This document shows positions 9,066-17,346 of a stretch of DNA of 64,000 nt, one piece after another (within the stretch, counting starts at the first letter, position 1; each line of letters opens with the position of its first letter). Below the pieces are notes generated by a model. It ran no database searches. It worked only from the letters and a program-made list of their open reading frames with translations, and was not told where the DNA came from. Source of the DNA: Saprospiraceae bacterium (GTDB lineage Bacteria > Bacteroidota > Bacteroidia > Chitinophagales > Saprospiraceae); the NCBI GenBank assembly GCA_020629035.1, contig JAHDEC010000006.1:62001-126000 (forward strand). The letters are read 5' to 3'. Position numbers and translations under genes: made by a program.

Positions 9066-9752
9066 CTATTCCAGAACCAAAAATTTTCGAACATTAGTGT
9101 GGAAGTCAGTGGTTAACTTTTTATGAAAAAATGGATATACCCATCTATCTCTAAAGCGCTTTCCGCTCTTAAAATAACTGGTATGAATGATTTCAGTAGA
9201 ATGCTCATCCAGCGCAAAAAACTCTATTCGTTGGACTCCTTCTGACGTGTTTCCCTCAATGTAACTAAACTCAATGAGCCTTTTCTGAGCATCAATCGTA
9301 ACTATTTCAAAAGCTACTGCCATATTAACCAAGCGAGCTAGTAGTTTAAGGTTTAAAAAATAAATTTGTCCAATTTTAGTGGTGGAAATCGGGTCAGTGG
9401 TATGATATATTTTCTCAGGTGTTTTTTGAAGCACCAATTGCTTTGTGCTGCTTTTGTTATTCCACACTTTTGATGGGTCGGATAGTAAATAGCTTTCCCA
9501 AACCTTTTGTAATGATGCATCGACTGATAAAGTCATAACATGCTTATAGTATGATGATAAATCGTCCTGCGAACTCCAAGAAGGTTTTAGGTCTTCAATA
9601 CTCTGGTAGCCATCCTTTATTTGTTTTTTTATGTATTTCCTGACCGATTTTTTTTCTATTTGCTCAAGGTTTATTTGCTCCAAACTGAGTTGTGCATCCA
9701 AGCGAAATGGCAAGCACATTATCAATAGCAGTATGGGAAATATTAATCGCAT
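9066..9752 (-). CDS. Exported SRPBCC-like hypothetical protein
   Basis: A 228-residue protein with a clear signal peptide (MRLIFPILLLIMC, cleavage near LDAQ at ~21). The rest has the feel of a START/SRPBCC helix-grip fold: residues ~70-90 (VMTLSVDASLQKVWESYL) look like the first strand and helix, and the C-terminus ends in a long amphipathic helix (HKKLTTDFHTNVRKFLV). This assignment rests on pattern only and the ligand is unknown. A TACTTTTG -7 box lies about 60 bases upstream. It stands alone between convergent and co-directional neighbours. A second exported START-like protein is present at 53256. Confidence 0.55.
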   Translation of the reverse strand: MRLIFPILLLIMCLPFRLDAQLSLEQINLEQIEKKSVRKYIKKQIKDGYQSIEDLKPSWSSQDDLSSYYKHVMTLSVDASLQKVWESYLLSDPSKVWNNKSSTKQLVLQKTPEKIYHTTDPISTTKIGQIYFLNLKLLARLVNMAVAFEIVTIDAQKRLIEFSYIEGNTSEGVQRIEFFALDEHSTEIIHTSYFKSGKRFRDRWVYPFFHKKLTTDFHTNVRKFLVLE

Positions 9753-9811
9753 TAAATCGGTTATTGCATAAATAAGTTAAGCTAAAAAGTAGCATGAGAA
9801 AATACTAAAGT

Positions 9812-9819
9812 CAAAAGTA
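9812..9819 (-). promoter_or_regulatory. -7 box for the SRPBCC-like gene
   Basis: Minus-strand TACTTTTG matches the Bacteroidota -7 consensus TAnnTTTG exactly, 60 bases before the start codon. The rest of the 140-base gap 9753-9892 shows nothing else recognisable. Confidence 0.5.
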
Positions 9820-9892
9820 AACTTTCTATATTCATTTTCAGCATTATTAAATAGACTGACTAGCAAACAAGCACTTAATCTATCATTTGCCT

Positions 9893-10462
9893 CTAGCGAT
9901 TTACAATTTGGCTGAGTCGCTCATAAAAATCCTCCCCGTACTTTCTTACAATGGCATCTTTAGCAAAGAGGTATAATGGGGTTTCTTCCTTTTTACCTTT
10001 CTCACAGGCCGGAGCACAAATATCCCAAACGTCATAATGCATGTTTTGAAAACCCGTTTGCGGATTGGTTTCGACTCGAATGGGGTACAAGTGACAGGAA
10101 ATGGGTTTTTGGAAGGCTATTTTCCCCTCTGTGTATAGTTTTTCGAATAAACACCAAGAAATACCGGAAGCATCATTGAACAAAAAAGCACAAGCCCCGC
10201 CGTCCACAAGTGGAGTTCCTTTCTTTTTCATACCATTATAATAAGGAGCAATGCCCTGATCATCTATGGCTGCTATGGAAGTTTTAGGCAAATATTTGAG
10301 TAACTGAGGCATTAATTCCTCTATAATCACAATTTCGTCTTCATCTAAAGGGGCACCAAAATCTCCGGCTGAACAACACGCGCCTTTGCAAGCACTTAGG
10401 TCACAAGCAAAGGGTTTATTAGCGATGTCGTCATTTATCAAAACTTCTTCTATCAGTATCAA
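9893..10462 (-). CDS. DUF3109 family cysteine-rich protein
   Basis: A 189-residue cytoplasmic protein of the DUF3109 family, related to the YkgJ-type group of putative metal- or Fe-S-binding proteins. Seen: CDLSACKGACC near residues 20-30, then APLDEDEI, a mid-protein CAFLF...WCLFE pair, ISCHLYPIRV and WDICAPACEKG. This is the family's conserved cysteine set. The function is not established. The start is a TTG at 10462, since no in-frame ATG or GTG precedes the conserved N-terminus. Divergent from citrate synthase, so the ~110-base gap should hold both promoters. Confidence 0.85.
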   Translation of the reverse strand: MILIEEVLINDDIANKPFACDLSACKGACCSAGDFGAPLDEDEIVIIEELMPQLLKYLPKTSIAAIDDQGIAPYYNGMKKKGTPLVDGGACAFLFNDASGISWCLFEKLYTEGKIAFQKPISCHLYPIRVETNPQTGFQNMHYDVWDICAPACEKGKKEETPLYLFAKDAIVRKYGEDFYERLSQIVNR

Positions 10463-10574
10463 ACTTTTTTTAAGTTTTTGTGATTATAGTTACTGTGCGA
10501 TTTATATTTCAAAATAAGCACTTTAATTGATATATTCGTGCGAACATATTTCAAAATTAAGGACATATCTCTCA

Positions 10575-11882
10575 ATGGATAGATTAAAGCAAAAATTCTA
10601 CGATAAGGCAAGCGCACTTAAAGTGGAAATAAAATCCCTATTAAAAGAACACGGAGCTAAAACTGTGGGTGAAGTAACACTCAAACAAGTTTTTGGGGGA
10701 GCTCGAGGAGTAAAAACAATGACTTGGGAAACTTCAGCCTTGGATCCCAATGAGGGAATCAGGTTTAGAGGTTATACAATACCCGAGCTCAGAGAAGCAT
10801 TACCCAAATGGAAAAATGGGAAAGAGCCACTACCAGAAGGTTTATTTTGGTTGATGCTTGTGGATGAAATGCCAACACAAGAAGATGTGGAATGGTTGGC
10901 TGACGAATGGGAAAAACGTTCAACTATACCAGCTCATACTTATGCAGTATTGGAAGCATTAGCACCTGATACTCACCCGATGACCCAATTTACCATGGGT
11001 ATCGCGAGTATGAACTATGACAGTGTTTTTGCTAAGCGTTACAGTGAGGGTATGAAAAAATCCGATTACTGGGACGCAACGTATGAAGATGCTATGAACT
11101 TAATCGCAAGATTACCCAAGCTTGCGGCATACATATACCGAAAGGTTTACCATAATGGAGAGCATATTGAAGCTGATACGAGCTTAGACTGGGCTGGAAA
11201 TTATGCGCATATGTTAGGTATGAAAGATGCTGATTTTACAAGCTTAATGAGGTTGTATTTAACAATTCATGCAGATCATGAAGGTGGAAATGCGTCAGCA
11301 CATACAGCCCATTTGATCAATTCGACTTTAGCCGATGTATATTTATCTTATTCAGGAGCTATGGATTCACTGGCAGGACCTTTACACGGTTTAGCTAATC
11401 AAGAGGTGATTAAGTGGATTTTTGAAATGACTAAGCAGTTGGGAACTACTAAACCTAGTAAAGATCAAATTGCTAAATATGTTCAGGACACTTTAGATTC
11501 AGGCAGAGTAATCCCTGGATATGGACATGCAGTACTTAGAAAACCAGACCCTAGATTTACGGCGCAAAAAACCTTTGCTCAAGAGTATATCAAGGATGAT
11601 GACTATGTAAATATTGTCTGGAATTTATTTGAGGTTGTACCACCTATTCTTGATAGCTTAGGGAAAGTTAAAAATCCTTGGCCAAATGTAGATGCTCATT
11701 CTGGTGCATTACTGGTGCATTACGGATTAAAAGAATATGGTTACTACACAGTACTTTTTGGTGTTTCAAGAGCATTAGGGGTGATGGCTGCAAGCTGTTG
11801 GTCTAGAGCTTTAGGGCTACCTTTAGAAAGACCAAAGTCGGTAACCTCTAAATGGGTAAAGGAATTTATTTCGGCTAGTTAA
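10575..11882 (+). CDS. gltA: Citrate synthase, eukaryote-type
   Basis: Condenses oxaloacetate and acetyl-CoA to citrate in the TCA cycle. The 435-residue protein belongs to the eukaryotic/mitochondrial-like type, seen in FRGYTIPELREALP and GARGVKTMTWETS. Catalytic elements: the first active-site His in SGAMDSLAGPLHGLANQE, the second in GYGHAVLRKPDPRF, and the Asp in NVDAHSGALLVHYGL. The ATG at 10575 (MDRLKQKFYDKAS) was chosen because it matches the usual family N-terminus; an upstream in-frame codon at 10527 would add 16 residues without family similarity. The gene gcvH follows after 10 bases, so the two are probably co-transcribed. Confidence 0.95.
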   Translation: MDRLKQKFYDKASALKVEIKSLLKEHGAKTVGEVTLKQVFGGARGVKTMTWETSALDPNEGIRFRGYTIPELREALPKWKNGKEPLPEGLFWLMLVDEMPTQEDVEWLADEWEKRSTIPAHTYAVLEALAPDTHPMTQFTMGIASMNYDSVFAKRYSEGMKKSDYWDATYEDAMNLIARLPKLAAYIYRKVYHNGEHIEADTSLDWAGNYAHMLGMKDADFTSLMRLYLTIHADHEGGNASAHTAHLINSTLADVYLSYSGAMDSLAGPLHGLANQEVIKWIFEMTKQLGTTKPSKDQIAKYVQDTLDSGRVIPGYGHAVLRKPDPRFTAQKTFAQEYIKDDDYVNIVWNLFEVVPPILDSLGKVKNPWPNVDAHSGALLVHYGLKEYGYYTVLFGVSRALGVMAASCWSRALGLPLERPKSVTSKWVKEFISAS

Positions 11883-11892
11883 TTTTTGAATC

Positions 11893-12282
11893 ATGATAAA
11901 TTTAGAAAGTTTAAAATATACAGAAGAGCACGAGTGGATTGCTATTGATGGTGATATCGCTACAGTAGGAATCACTGCATTTGCTCAAGGTGAATTGGGT
12001 GAGATAGTGTATGTGGAAGTAGAAACAGTGGGAGAAACCATTGCCAAGTCAGAAATTTTTGGAACAGTGGAAGCTGTGAAGACTACATCAGATCTCTATA
12101 TGCCCATTAGTGGAGAAATTATAGAATTCAATGCTGCGCTTGATGAAAATAAGGATGATAATCCAGGCTTAATAAACGAGTCTCCATTTGAAGAGGGCTG
12201 GATCATCAAAATTAAGCTATCAGATGTGGCAGAATTAGATGATTTATTAGATCATGAAGCTTACCAAAACCTAGTTGGCTAG
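11893..12282 (+). CDS. gcvH: Glycine cleavage system H protein
   Basis: The lipoyl-carrying shuttle protein of the glycine cleavage complex, moving the aminomethyl group between P, T and L proteins. At 129 residues it is full length. The lipoylation site is Lys63 in FGTVEAVKTTSDLYMP, and the N-terminus LKYTEEHEWI and the C-terminal NESPFEEGWIIKI are typical. No other gcv genes are near, which is common in this phylum. The short 10-base spacing to citrate synthase suggests one transcript. Confidence 0.96.
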   Translation: MINLESLKYTEEHEWIAIDGDIATVGITAFAQGELGEIVYVEVETVGETIAKSEIFGTVEAVKTTSDLYMPISGEIIEFNAALDENKDDNPGLINESPFEEGWIIKIKLSDVAELDDLLDHEAYQNLVG

Positions 12283-12334
12283 CTTTTTTTTGTATTGCAA
12301 ACACCAAAATTGATTTAATCTGCATCTATCTAAT

Positions 12335-12700
12335 ATTGGACCTGGCCTACGATGGTTTTTCTTTAGCACCTGCTTAATTGTATTAACTGTTGGAAGTTTA
12401 GTTTCAGTATCAAAAGTAGAAGTACTTGTACTTAATGGAGTAGATAAATTTAGCCATTTACTGGCCTATTTTGCGCTCTGTTTTAGCTTGTTCTTTGCGA
12501 TAAACAATTACCATTTGTCTAAGCTAAATGTAGCTAAAGTTATTTTCAGCGTGACTTTTTACGGGATTTTAATAGAAATTTTACAAAAGTACATGACTGA
12601 ATCACGAATTTTTGATATTTTGGACATTGTTGCAAATACAGCAGGTGTTCTATTAGGATACTTGTTTTTTTTAGCATTAAAAATTAAAACCTATGAATGA
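12335..12700 (+). CDS. VanZ-like membrane protein, start codon uncertain
   Basis: A small membrane protein of the VanZ-like family: VDKFSHLLAYFALCF is the family's DK..H...Y core, followed by hydrophobic segments and ILDIVANTAGVLLGY near the C-terminus. About four membrane segments. Physiological role in this phylum is unknown. The frame is open from 12314, after an in-frame stop, to 12700 but has no ATG, GTG or TTG before the conserved core. The TTG at 12488 would delete the first membrane segments and the DK..H motif. ATT at 12335 (placed here) or CTG at 12320 are the possible starts. The stop overlaps the tonB start by 8 bases. Confidence 0.7.
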   Translation: MGPGLRWFFFSTCLIVLTVGSLVSVSKVEVLVLNGVDKFSHLLAYFALCFSLFFAINNYHLSKLNVAKVIFSVTFYGILIEILQKYMTESRIFDILDIVANTAGVLLGYLFFLALKIKTYE

Positions 12701-13610
12701 CATTTCCTTTACTGGAATGGGAACATTTTTAGTTGTTCTTTTACTTGTTGCCTTAGTGGTCGGCTTAATTTTATTTTTCCGATACAGCTATAGCAAAAAA
12801 TCAAAACTTACGGACAGGTTTGCTGGCAAAGAGTGGGGTTCTCCGCTAACGGCTAGAAATAAATATCCGGATGTTAATCCATTAAAAGAATCCATTAATA
12901 TGTGGCTTGTTGGTTCAGCAAGTGCCTTACTATTAACTATCTTTTCTTTTGCATGGACTAGTTATGATGCACCTGTATTTATTCCAGATGGTGCCTTAGA
13001 AATGGATGAAGAGATAGAGATAGAGCCGCCAAGAACCGCTGAGCCACCTCCTCCACCTCCACCTCCTCCACCTCCAATTATTGAAGAAATTCCTGAAGAA
13101 GAAATCGAAGAGGAAGAAGTAATCGAGTTCGAGGATATGGATGTTGAAGAAGACGATGTAGTAGAAGAAGTTGTCGAAGTGGAAGAAGAAGCTCCACCGC
13201 CACCACCTCCACCACCACCACCACCGCCTCAAGAGGAGGAAATATTTAAAGTAGTGGAACAAATGCCTAGATTCCCAGGCTGTGAAGATGAAGCTGGAGA
13301 TGATAAGGCAAAAGAAGAGTGTGCAAAAGGTAAGATGTTACAATACATTTATAAAAACCTAAAATATCCTGCCATAGCAAGAGAAAATGGTGTAGAAGGA
13401 ATGTGTGTTTTACAGTTTGTAGTTGACAAAGACGGAGGAGTTAAAGATGTAAATATTGTTAGAGACATTGGAGCAGGTTGTGGAGACGCGGCTAAGAAAG
13501 TAGTCGATGGAATGAATAATCTTCCATCTAAGTGGACTCCAGGAAAGCAAAGAGGTAGACCAGTAAAAGTATTATACACGCTTCCAGTTAAATTTAAATT
13601 AGAAGGATAA
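12693..13610 (+). CDS. Energy transducer TonB family protein with poly-proline/acidic linker
   Basis: A 305-residue periplasm-spanning protein that would transmit proton-motive energy from ExbBD to outer membrane receptors. Two membrane segments are predicted (~8-30 and ~70-90). Residues ~110-188 are an extended linker of two proline runs separated by an acidic E/V-rich stretch. The C-terminal TonB domain (~225-305) contains YPAIARENGVEG, LQFVVDKDG and VLYTLPVKF. Before it sits a QMPRFPGCE element; four cysteines are spaced C-X12-C-X27-C-X24-C, exactly as in the paralogue at 14432. Overlaps the VanZ-like gene by 8 bases. A terminator follows. Confidence 0.9.
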   Translation: MNDISFTGMGTFLVVLLLVALVVGLILFFRYSYSKKSKLTDRFAGKEWGSPLTARNKYPDVNPLKESINMWLVGSASALLLTIFSFAWTSYDAPVFIPDGALEMDEEIEIEPPRTAEPPPPPPPPPPPIIEEIPEEEIEEEEVIEFEDMDVEEDDVVEEVVEVEEEAPPPPPPPPPPPPQEEEIFKVVEQMPRFPGCEDEAGDDKAKEECAKGKMLQYIYKNLKYPAIARENGVEGMCVLQFVVDKDGGVKDVNIVRDIGAGCGDAAKKVVDGMNNLPSKWTPGKQRGRPVKVLYTLPVKFKLEG

Positions 13611-13631
13611 TATAATTCGATTAGATAAATC

Positions 13632-13660
13632 AAAGCCTGCAATTTTTGCAGGCTTTTTTT
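13632..13660 (+). terminator. Rho-independent terminator after tonB-like gene
   Basis: A 10-bp perfect stem (13632-13641 with 13647-13656, AAAGCCTGCA type), 5-base loop, and a T-run to 13660. It ends the VanZ-TonB unit 22 bases after the stop and separates it from the rhomboid gene. Confidence 0.9.
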
Positions 13661-13703
13661 GTATTTAGTAAAAAGATTTAACCTGATAGATAAACATTGA
13701 TCG

Positions 13704-14366
13704 ATGATATTTCCAATTGGTGATGATAATATTAAAGGAGGATACAAGCCATTTGTAACCTACACCTTCATAGCATTGAATATTATCATATTCTTGATTC
13801 AATTTTTTTTAATCAGCGATATGAGAAGCTTTTATGCTGATTTTGCTGGCGTACCTCTTGAAATAGTAAATGGTGAGGACTTGCACACTTTATTTACATC
13901 TATGTTTCTACATGGTGGTTGGATGCACCTAATTGGAAATATGTTGTTTTTATGGGTATTTGCTGATAATATTGAAGCCATACTTGGACCGATTAAATTT
14001 TTGCTCTTTTATGTGGCTGGTGGAGTCTTTGCCAGTTTTGCCCATATAGTATTTAATCTAGGCTCAGAGATTCCAAGCTTAGGTGCCAGCGGTGCTATTT
14101 CGGCCGTGCTTGGTGCCTATCTTGTCATGTTCCCAAAGTCAAGAATAAAAGTGTTGTTTTTTGTCAGAGTCATCTATGTTTCTGCCTTGATGTTTCTTGG
14201 CTTTTGGATACTTCAACAGTTATTTTCAGGTTTTGCATCTATGGGCCCTGAAACAGCTCAGACCGGAGGGACTGCTTGGTGGGCTCATATAGGAGGTTTT
14301 GTTTTTGGCTTAGCTTTAGGATTTTATTTCCGAAAAAACAGATTGACCTATCCACCCCTTGCTTAA
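13704..14366 (+). CDS. Rhomboid family intramembrane serine protease
   Basis: A 220-residue polytopic protease that cleaves substrate membrane helices. Catalytic Ser lies in SLGASGAISAVLGAY (GxSG motif, ~residue 130) and the catalytic His in WWAHIGGFVFGLALG (~200). The conserved loop L1 region GGWMHLIGNMLFLWVF is also present. Six membrane segments are expected. It sits between two paralogous TonB genes; whether their membrane anchors are substrates is speculation. A terminator upstream suggests it has its own promoter, but no consensus box was found. Confidence 0.93.
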   Translation: MIFPIGDDNIKGGYKPFVTYTFIALNIIIFLIQFFLISDMRSFYADFAGVPLEIVNGEDLHTLFTSMFLHGGWMHLIGNMLFLWVFADNIEAILGPIKFLLFYVAGGVFASFAHIVFNLGSEIPSLGASGAISAVLGAYLVMFPKSRIKVLFFVRVIYVSALMFLGFWILQQLFSGFASMGPETAQTGGTAWWAHIGGFVFGLALGFYFRKNRLTYPPLA

Positions 14367-14431
14367 AAAATCACAGAACAATACAACCAAAAGAGCTTAT
14401 TCTGAATCTTAGAGATATACAATCTAAGATT

Positions 14432-15244
14432 ATGAAAAACAACATCACAAACACATCAACCTTCGTAAGCCAAAAAATAGAAGCGAGAAAAAATAAACCG
14501 CTTTACCATCGAACTAAATTTTTATTAATCGGATTATCATTCTCTCTACTCTTCACACTCGTACTTATGAGCTGGACGACTCATCAAGTTCCATTTATCT
14601 ATAAGCCAGAACCAGCAGACGAAGAAGAATTTACTTTTGAAGTCCAGAAAAGAATCGTATTGAAAGAAAAAAAAGCCAGGACTAAAGTGGCTTTAAAGAA
14701 AGTAACACCACCTGAGCCAGTCTTCGAAATAAAAACCATCGAGGATCAGCCCTTAGATTTTATAGATCCTGAAATCAAGCCTACAGAAATAGAAAATCCT
14801 GTCAGTCCTAGCATCGATTCGTTTGTCACGGCTCCTCCTCTACCGCTACCGCCGGAGAAAGAAGTAGCTGATGATTTACCATACGTTTATGTAGAAGACA
14901 TGCCCAGGTTTCCCGGTTGTGAAGGTTTAGATTTAGACAAAAGTGAGTTAGAACAATGCTCCAAAACTAAACTAATGCACTATATAAACAAGCACTTAAA
15001 ATATCCCGCTATTGCAAGAGAAAATAACATTCAAGGTTACTGTGTGATTCAGTTTGTGGTCAATAGAGATGGCAGCATTGAACAAGCAAAAATTGTTAAA
15101 GATATCGGAGGTAACTGTGGCAAAGCATCCTTAGACGTAGTGGAAAGTATGAATGATTTAGAAGAAAAATGGAGGCCAGGTCACCAAATGGGTCGTAAAG
15201 TAAAGGTGCAATTTACGCTTCCCATAAAGTTTAGTCTGCAATAG
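14432..15244 (+). CDS. Energy transducer TonB family protein, second paralogue
   Basis: A 270-residue TonB-like protein with one membrane anchor (~33-55, FLLIGLSFSLLFTLVLMSW), a linker with scattered prolines but none of the long proline runs of its paralogue, and a C-terminal TonB domain (YPAIARENNIQG, IQFVVNRDG, VQFTLPIKF). The element DMPRFPGCE and the four-cysteine spacing C-X12-C-X27-C-X24-C are identical to the protein at 12693, so the two probably arose by duplication. ATG at 14432 was chosen; an upstream frame to 14276 overlaps the rhomboid gene and lacks sense as a protein N-terminus. The partner receptor is unknown. Confidence 0.88.
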   Translation: MKNNITNTSTFVSQKIEARKNKPLYHRTKFLLIGLSFSLLFTLVLMSWTTHQVPFIYKPEPADEEEFTFEVQKRIVLKEKKARTKVALKKVTPPEPVFEIKTIEDQPLDFIDPEIKPTEIENPVSPSIDSFVTAPPLPLPPEKEVADDLPYVYVEDMPRFPGCEGLDLDKSELEQCSKTKLMHYINKHLKYPAIARENNIQGYCVIQFVVNRDGSIEQAKIVKDIGGNCGKASLDVVESMNDLEEKWRPGHQMGRKVKVQFTLPIKFSLQ

Positions 15245-15262
15245 AAAAACTAAATCATTGCT

Positions 15263-15300
15263 GGAGATTGGTGGTCTTAAAAACGATCAATCTCCTTTTT
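15263..15300 (+). terminator. Rho-independent terminator after second tonB-like gene
   Basis: Stem GGAGATTG (15263-15270) pairs with CAATCTCC (15288-15295), extended by a G-T and a T-A pair, loop of about 13 bases, followed by five T residues. It lies 19 bases after the stop codon. The remaining gap to 15422 shows nothing else. Confidence 0.75.
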
Positions 15301-15422
15301 AGTTAAGGCTTTCTGAAAATCCATTTAATTAAGATTTAGAAAACCAAAAGGAGCTACCTTTACGTTATATATGAGAGATAACCATAAAGCAATGGTATCT
15401 TTATGACACACAGACATTGAAC

Positions 15423-17228
15423 ATGAAAAAATCACTCGGATTATTAGTTTATTTAATCTTCTTTAGCTTCAGCCTGCTAGCTCAGGAGTCTTCCCTAGCC
15501 AATCAATACTATCGAGATGGAGAATACGAAAAAGCTTCGCAACTCTACAAGAAACTAGCCGAGAAAAACACAAATTCAGATTACTATTTCGATCAGTATA
15601 TCAAAACACTCATCGCCTTAGAAGCCTATGAAGACGCCGAAAAAAGCATAAAGTCCCAAATCAAAAAATACCCTAAAAAGGTCCAGCTTTATGTAACCTA
15701 TGGAGCTCTTTTAGAACAACAAAATGATTATGAAAAAGCAGATAAGCAATACATAAAAGCCATAAATAACCTGTCAGCAGATGCAAGCATTATTAGCAGA
15801 CTGGGTAACGCTTATTCGAGTAATCTGAAATATGATTTAGCCATCCAAGCTTTTGAAAAAGGAAGGAAATTGCTGAATGACGATAAACTATTTAGCAATA
15901 ACCTGGCTAATGTATATAGACTGAAAGGTAATAAGGAAAAAATGCTTGAGTATTATTTGGATGTTGTAAGCGAACCTGGTTCTAAAATCAGTAGTATCCA
16001 AAGTAATCTGCATAGGGAAATAAAAACTGAAGAAGAGTTTACCTTACTAAAAACAGCACTCTTTACACGTATTCAAAATTTTCCAGACAATCCAAATTTT
16101 CCAGAACTATTAGCATGGACCTATATCCAAAGTAAGGACTATGCTAAAGCATTTAAACAGGTCAGATCGATTGATCGAAAGATGAACGAAAATGGTACTA
16201 GAGTTTACCAATTAGCTGCACTAGCAGAAGACGATGATGATTATAACACGGCCATAGATGCTTATAATTTCTTAGTGGAAGATAAAGGACCGGGCTCCAG
16301 CTACTATGTAAATGCCAAGCGATCAGTATTGCGTTGTAAACGTAAACTCATTATGCAAGATTATCAACTAACTCCTGATGAGTTAACTAGCTTAGATACC
16401 GAATACAAGGTTTTTTTAGATGAATTTGGTATTAATTCCGCCACCGCAAAAATGACTCAAGAATATGCGGAATTTGTGGCGCTCTATGCTAATGATATCC
16501 ACCGAGCCATTGAATTACTGAACATCTTAATTAAGAACAGAGGACTTAAAAAAGATATACTCTCTAGTGTAAAAATTGACCTAGCAGATTATTATTTAAT
16601 TGATAACAACATCTGGGAAGCAACACTGCTTTATTCGCAAGTAGATAAAGATCACCAAGAAGAATACATTGGTGAATTGGCTAGATTCAAGAATGCTAAA
16701 TTTTCTTACTTCACTGGAGATTTTGAATGGGCACAAGCTCAATTCGATATTCTTAAAACAGCCACTTCTAGACTTATCTCTAATGATGCGATAGACATGT
16801 CTGTTTTTATTATGGATAACTTAGGATTAGATACCACTGCAGTACCCTTATCCATGTTTGCAGGAGCAGAATTACAGGCATACCAACATAAATATAAAGC
16901 GGCATTGAACAAACTAGATTCTATACTTATTGTGTTTCCCGAGCACGGTCTAAAGGATGATATACTGTACACGCAAGCAGCTATTTTTAAAGACACTAAA
17001 AAATACGATGCTGCTGTAAAGGCATACCAGGAAATCATCGATAATTATCCAGAAGAAATAAGGGCTGACAATGCTTTGTATAATCTTGCTCAAATGTATG
17101 AGACTGTGATTCCTGATCTGGAAAAGGCAAAAAGCCTTTACGAGAAGTTGTTTATTGATTACTCAAACAGCACACTAGCAGTCGAAGCGCGAAAACGTTA
17201 CCGAGTCCTTCGGGGAGATGAAATTTAA
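15423..17228 (+). CDS. Exported tetratricopeptide repeat protein
   Basis: A 601-residue protein with a signal peptide (MKKSLGLLVYLIFFSFSLLAQ) and TPR-type helical repeats along its whole length: clear units at ~24-60 (YRDGEYEKASQLYKKLAEK), ~95-160, ~215-270 and ~495-590 (AAVKAYQEIIDNYPEE; NALYNLAQMYE). TPR scaffolds of this kind in the periplasm mediate protein contacts; the partner is not known. ATG at 15423 is preferred to a TTG two codons earlier. It stands alone behind a terminator. The C-terminal part resembles the YbgF/BamD-like repeat style but length and arrangement do not match those proteins. Confidence 0.8.
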   Translation: MKKSLGLLVYLIFFSFSLLAQESSLANQYYRDGEYEKASQLYKKLAEKNTNSDYYFDQYIKTLIALEAYEDAEKSIKSQIKKYPKKVQLYVTYGALLEQQNDYEKADKQYIKAINNLSADASIISRLGNAYSSNLKYDLAIQAFEKGRKLLNDDKLFSNNLANVYRLKGNKEKMLEYYLDVVSEPGSKISSIQSNLHREIKTEEEFTLLKTALFTRIQNFPDNPNFPELLAWTYIQSKDYAKAFKQVRSIDRKMNENGTRVYQLAALAEDDDDYNTAIDAYNFLVEDKGPGSSYYVNAKRSVLRCKRKLIMQDYQLTPDELTSLDTEYKVFLDEFGINSATAKMTQEYAEFVALYANDIHRAIELLNILIKNRGLKKDILSSVKIDLADYYLIDNNIWEATLLYSQVDKDHQEEYIGELARFKNAKFSYFTGDFEWAQAQFDILKTATSRLISNDAIDMSVFIMDNLGLDTTAVPLSMFAGAELQAYQHKYKAALNKLDSILIVFPEHGLKDDILYTQAAIFKDTKKYDAAVKAYQEIIDNYPEEIRADNALYNLAQMYETVIPDLEKAKSLYEKLFIDYSNSTLAVEARKRYRVLRGDEI

Positions 17229-17346
17229 GATGGTGTTTTAATAGTTGTTTAGCTTAACAATCCTACCACTTCCAAGTTAATTTGTCTGCGCATACTTTTA
17301 GTCGGTAATTTTTTGTAATTTAATTTACAAATAAACAACTTCTATC

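Noticed and set aside
12996-13262. A Trp/Arg/Phe-rich minus-strand frame
   Set aside because: It is the antisense image of the proline and glutamate codon runs of the TonB linker; its composition is not that of a protein.
17300-17332. Imperfect dyad TTTGTAA...TTACAAA as an operator
   Set aside because: In such an AT-rich gap a short imperfect dyad is not persuasive and no promoter box accompanies it.
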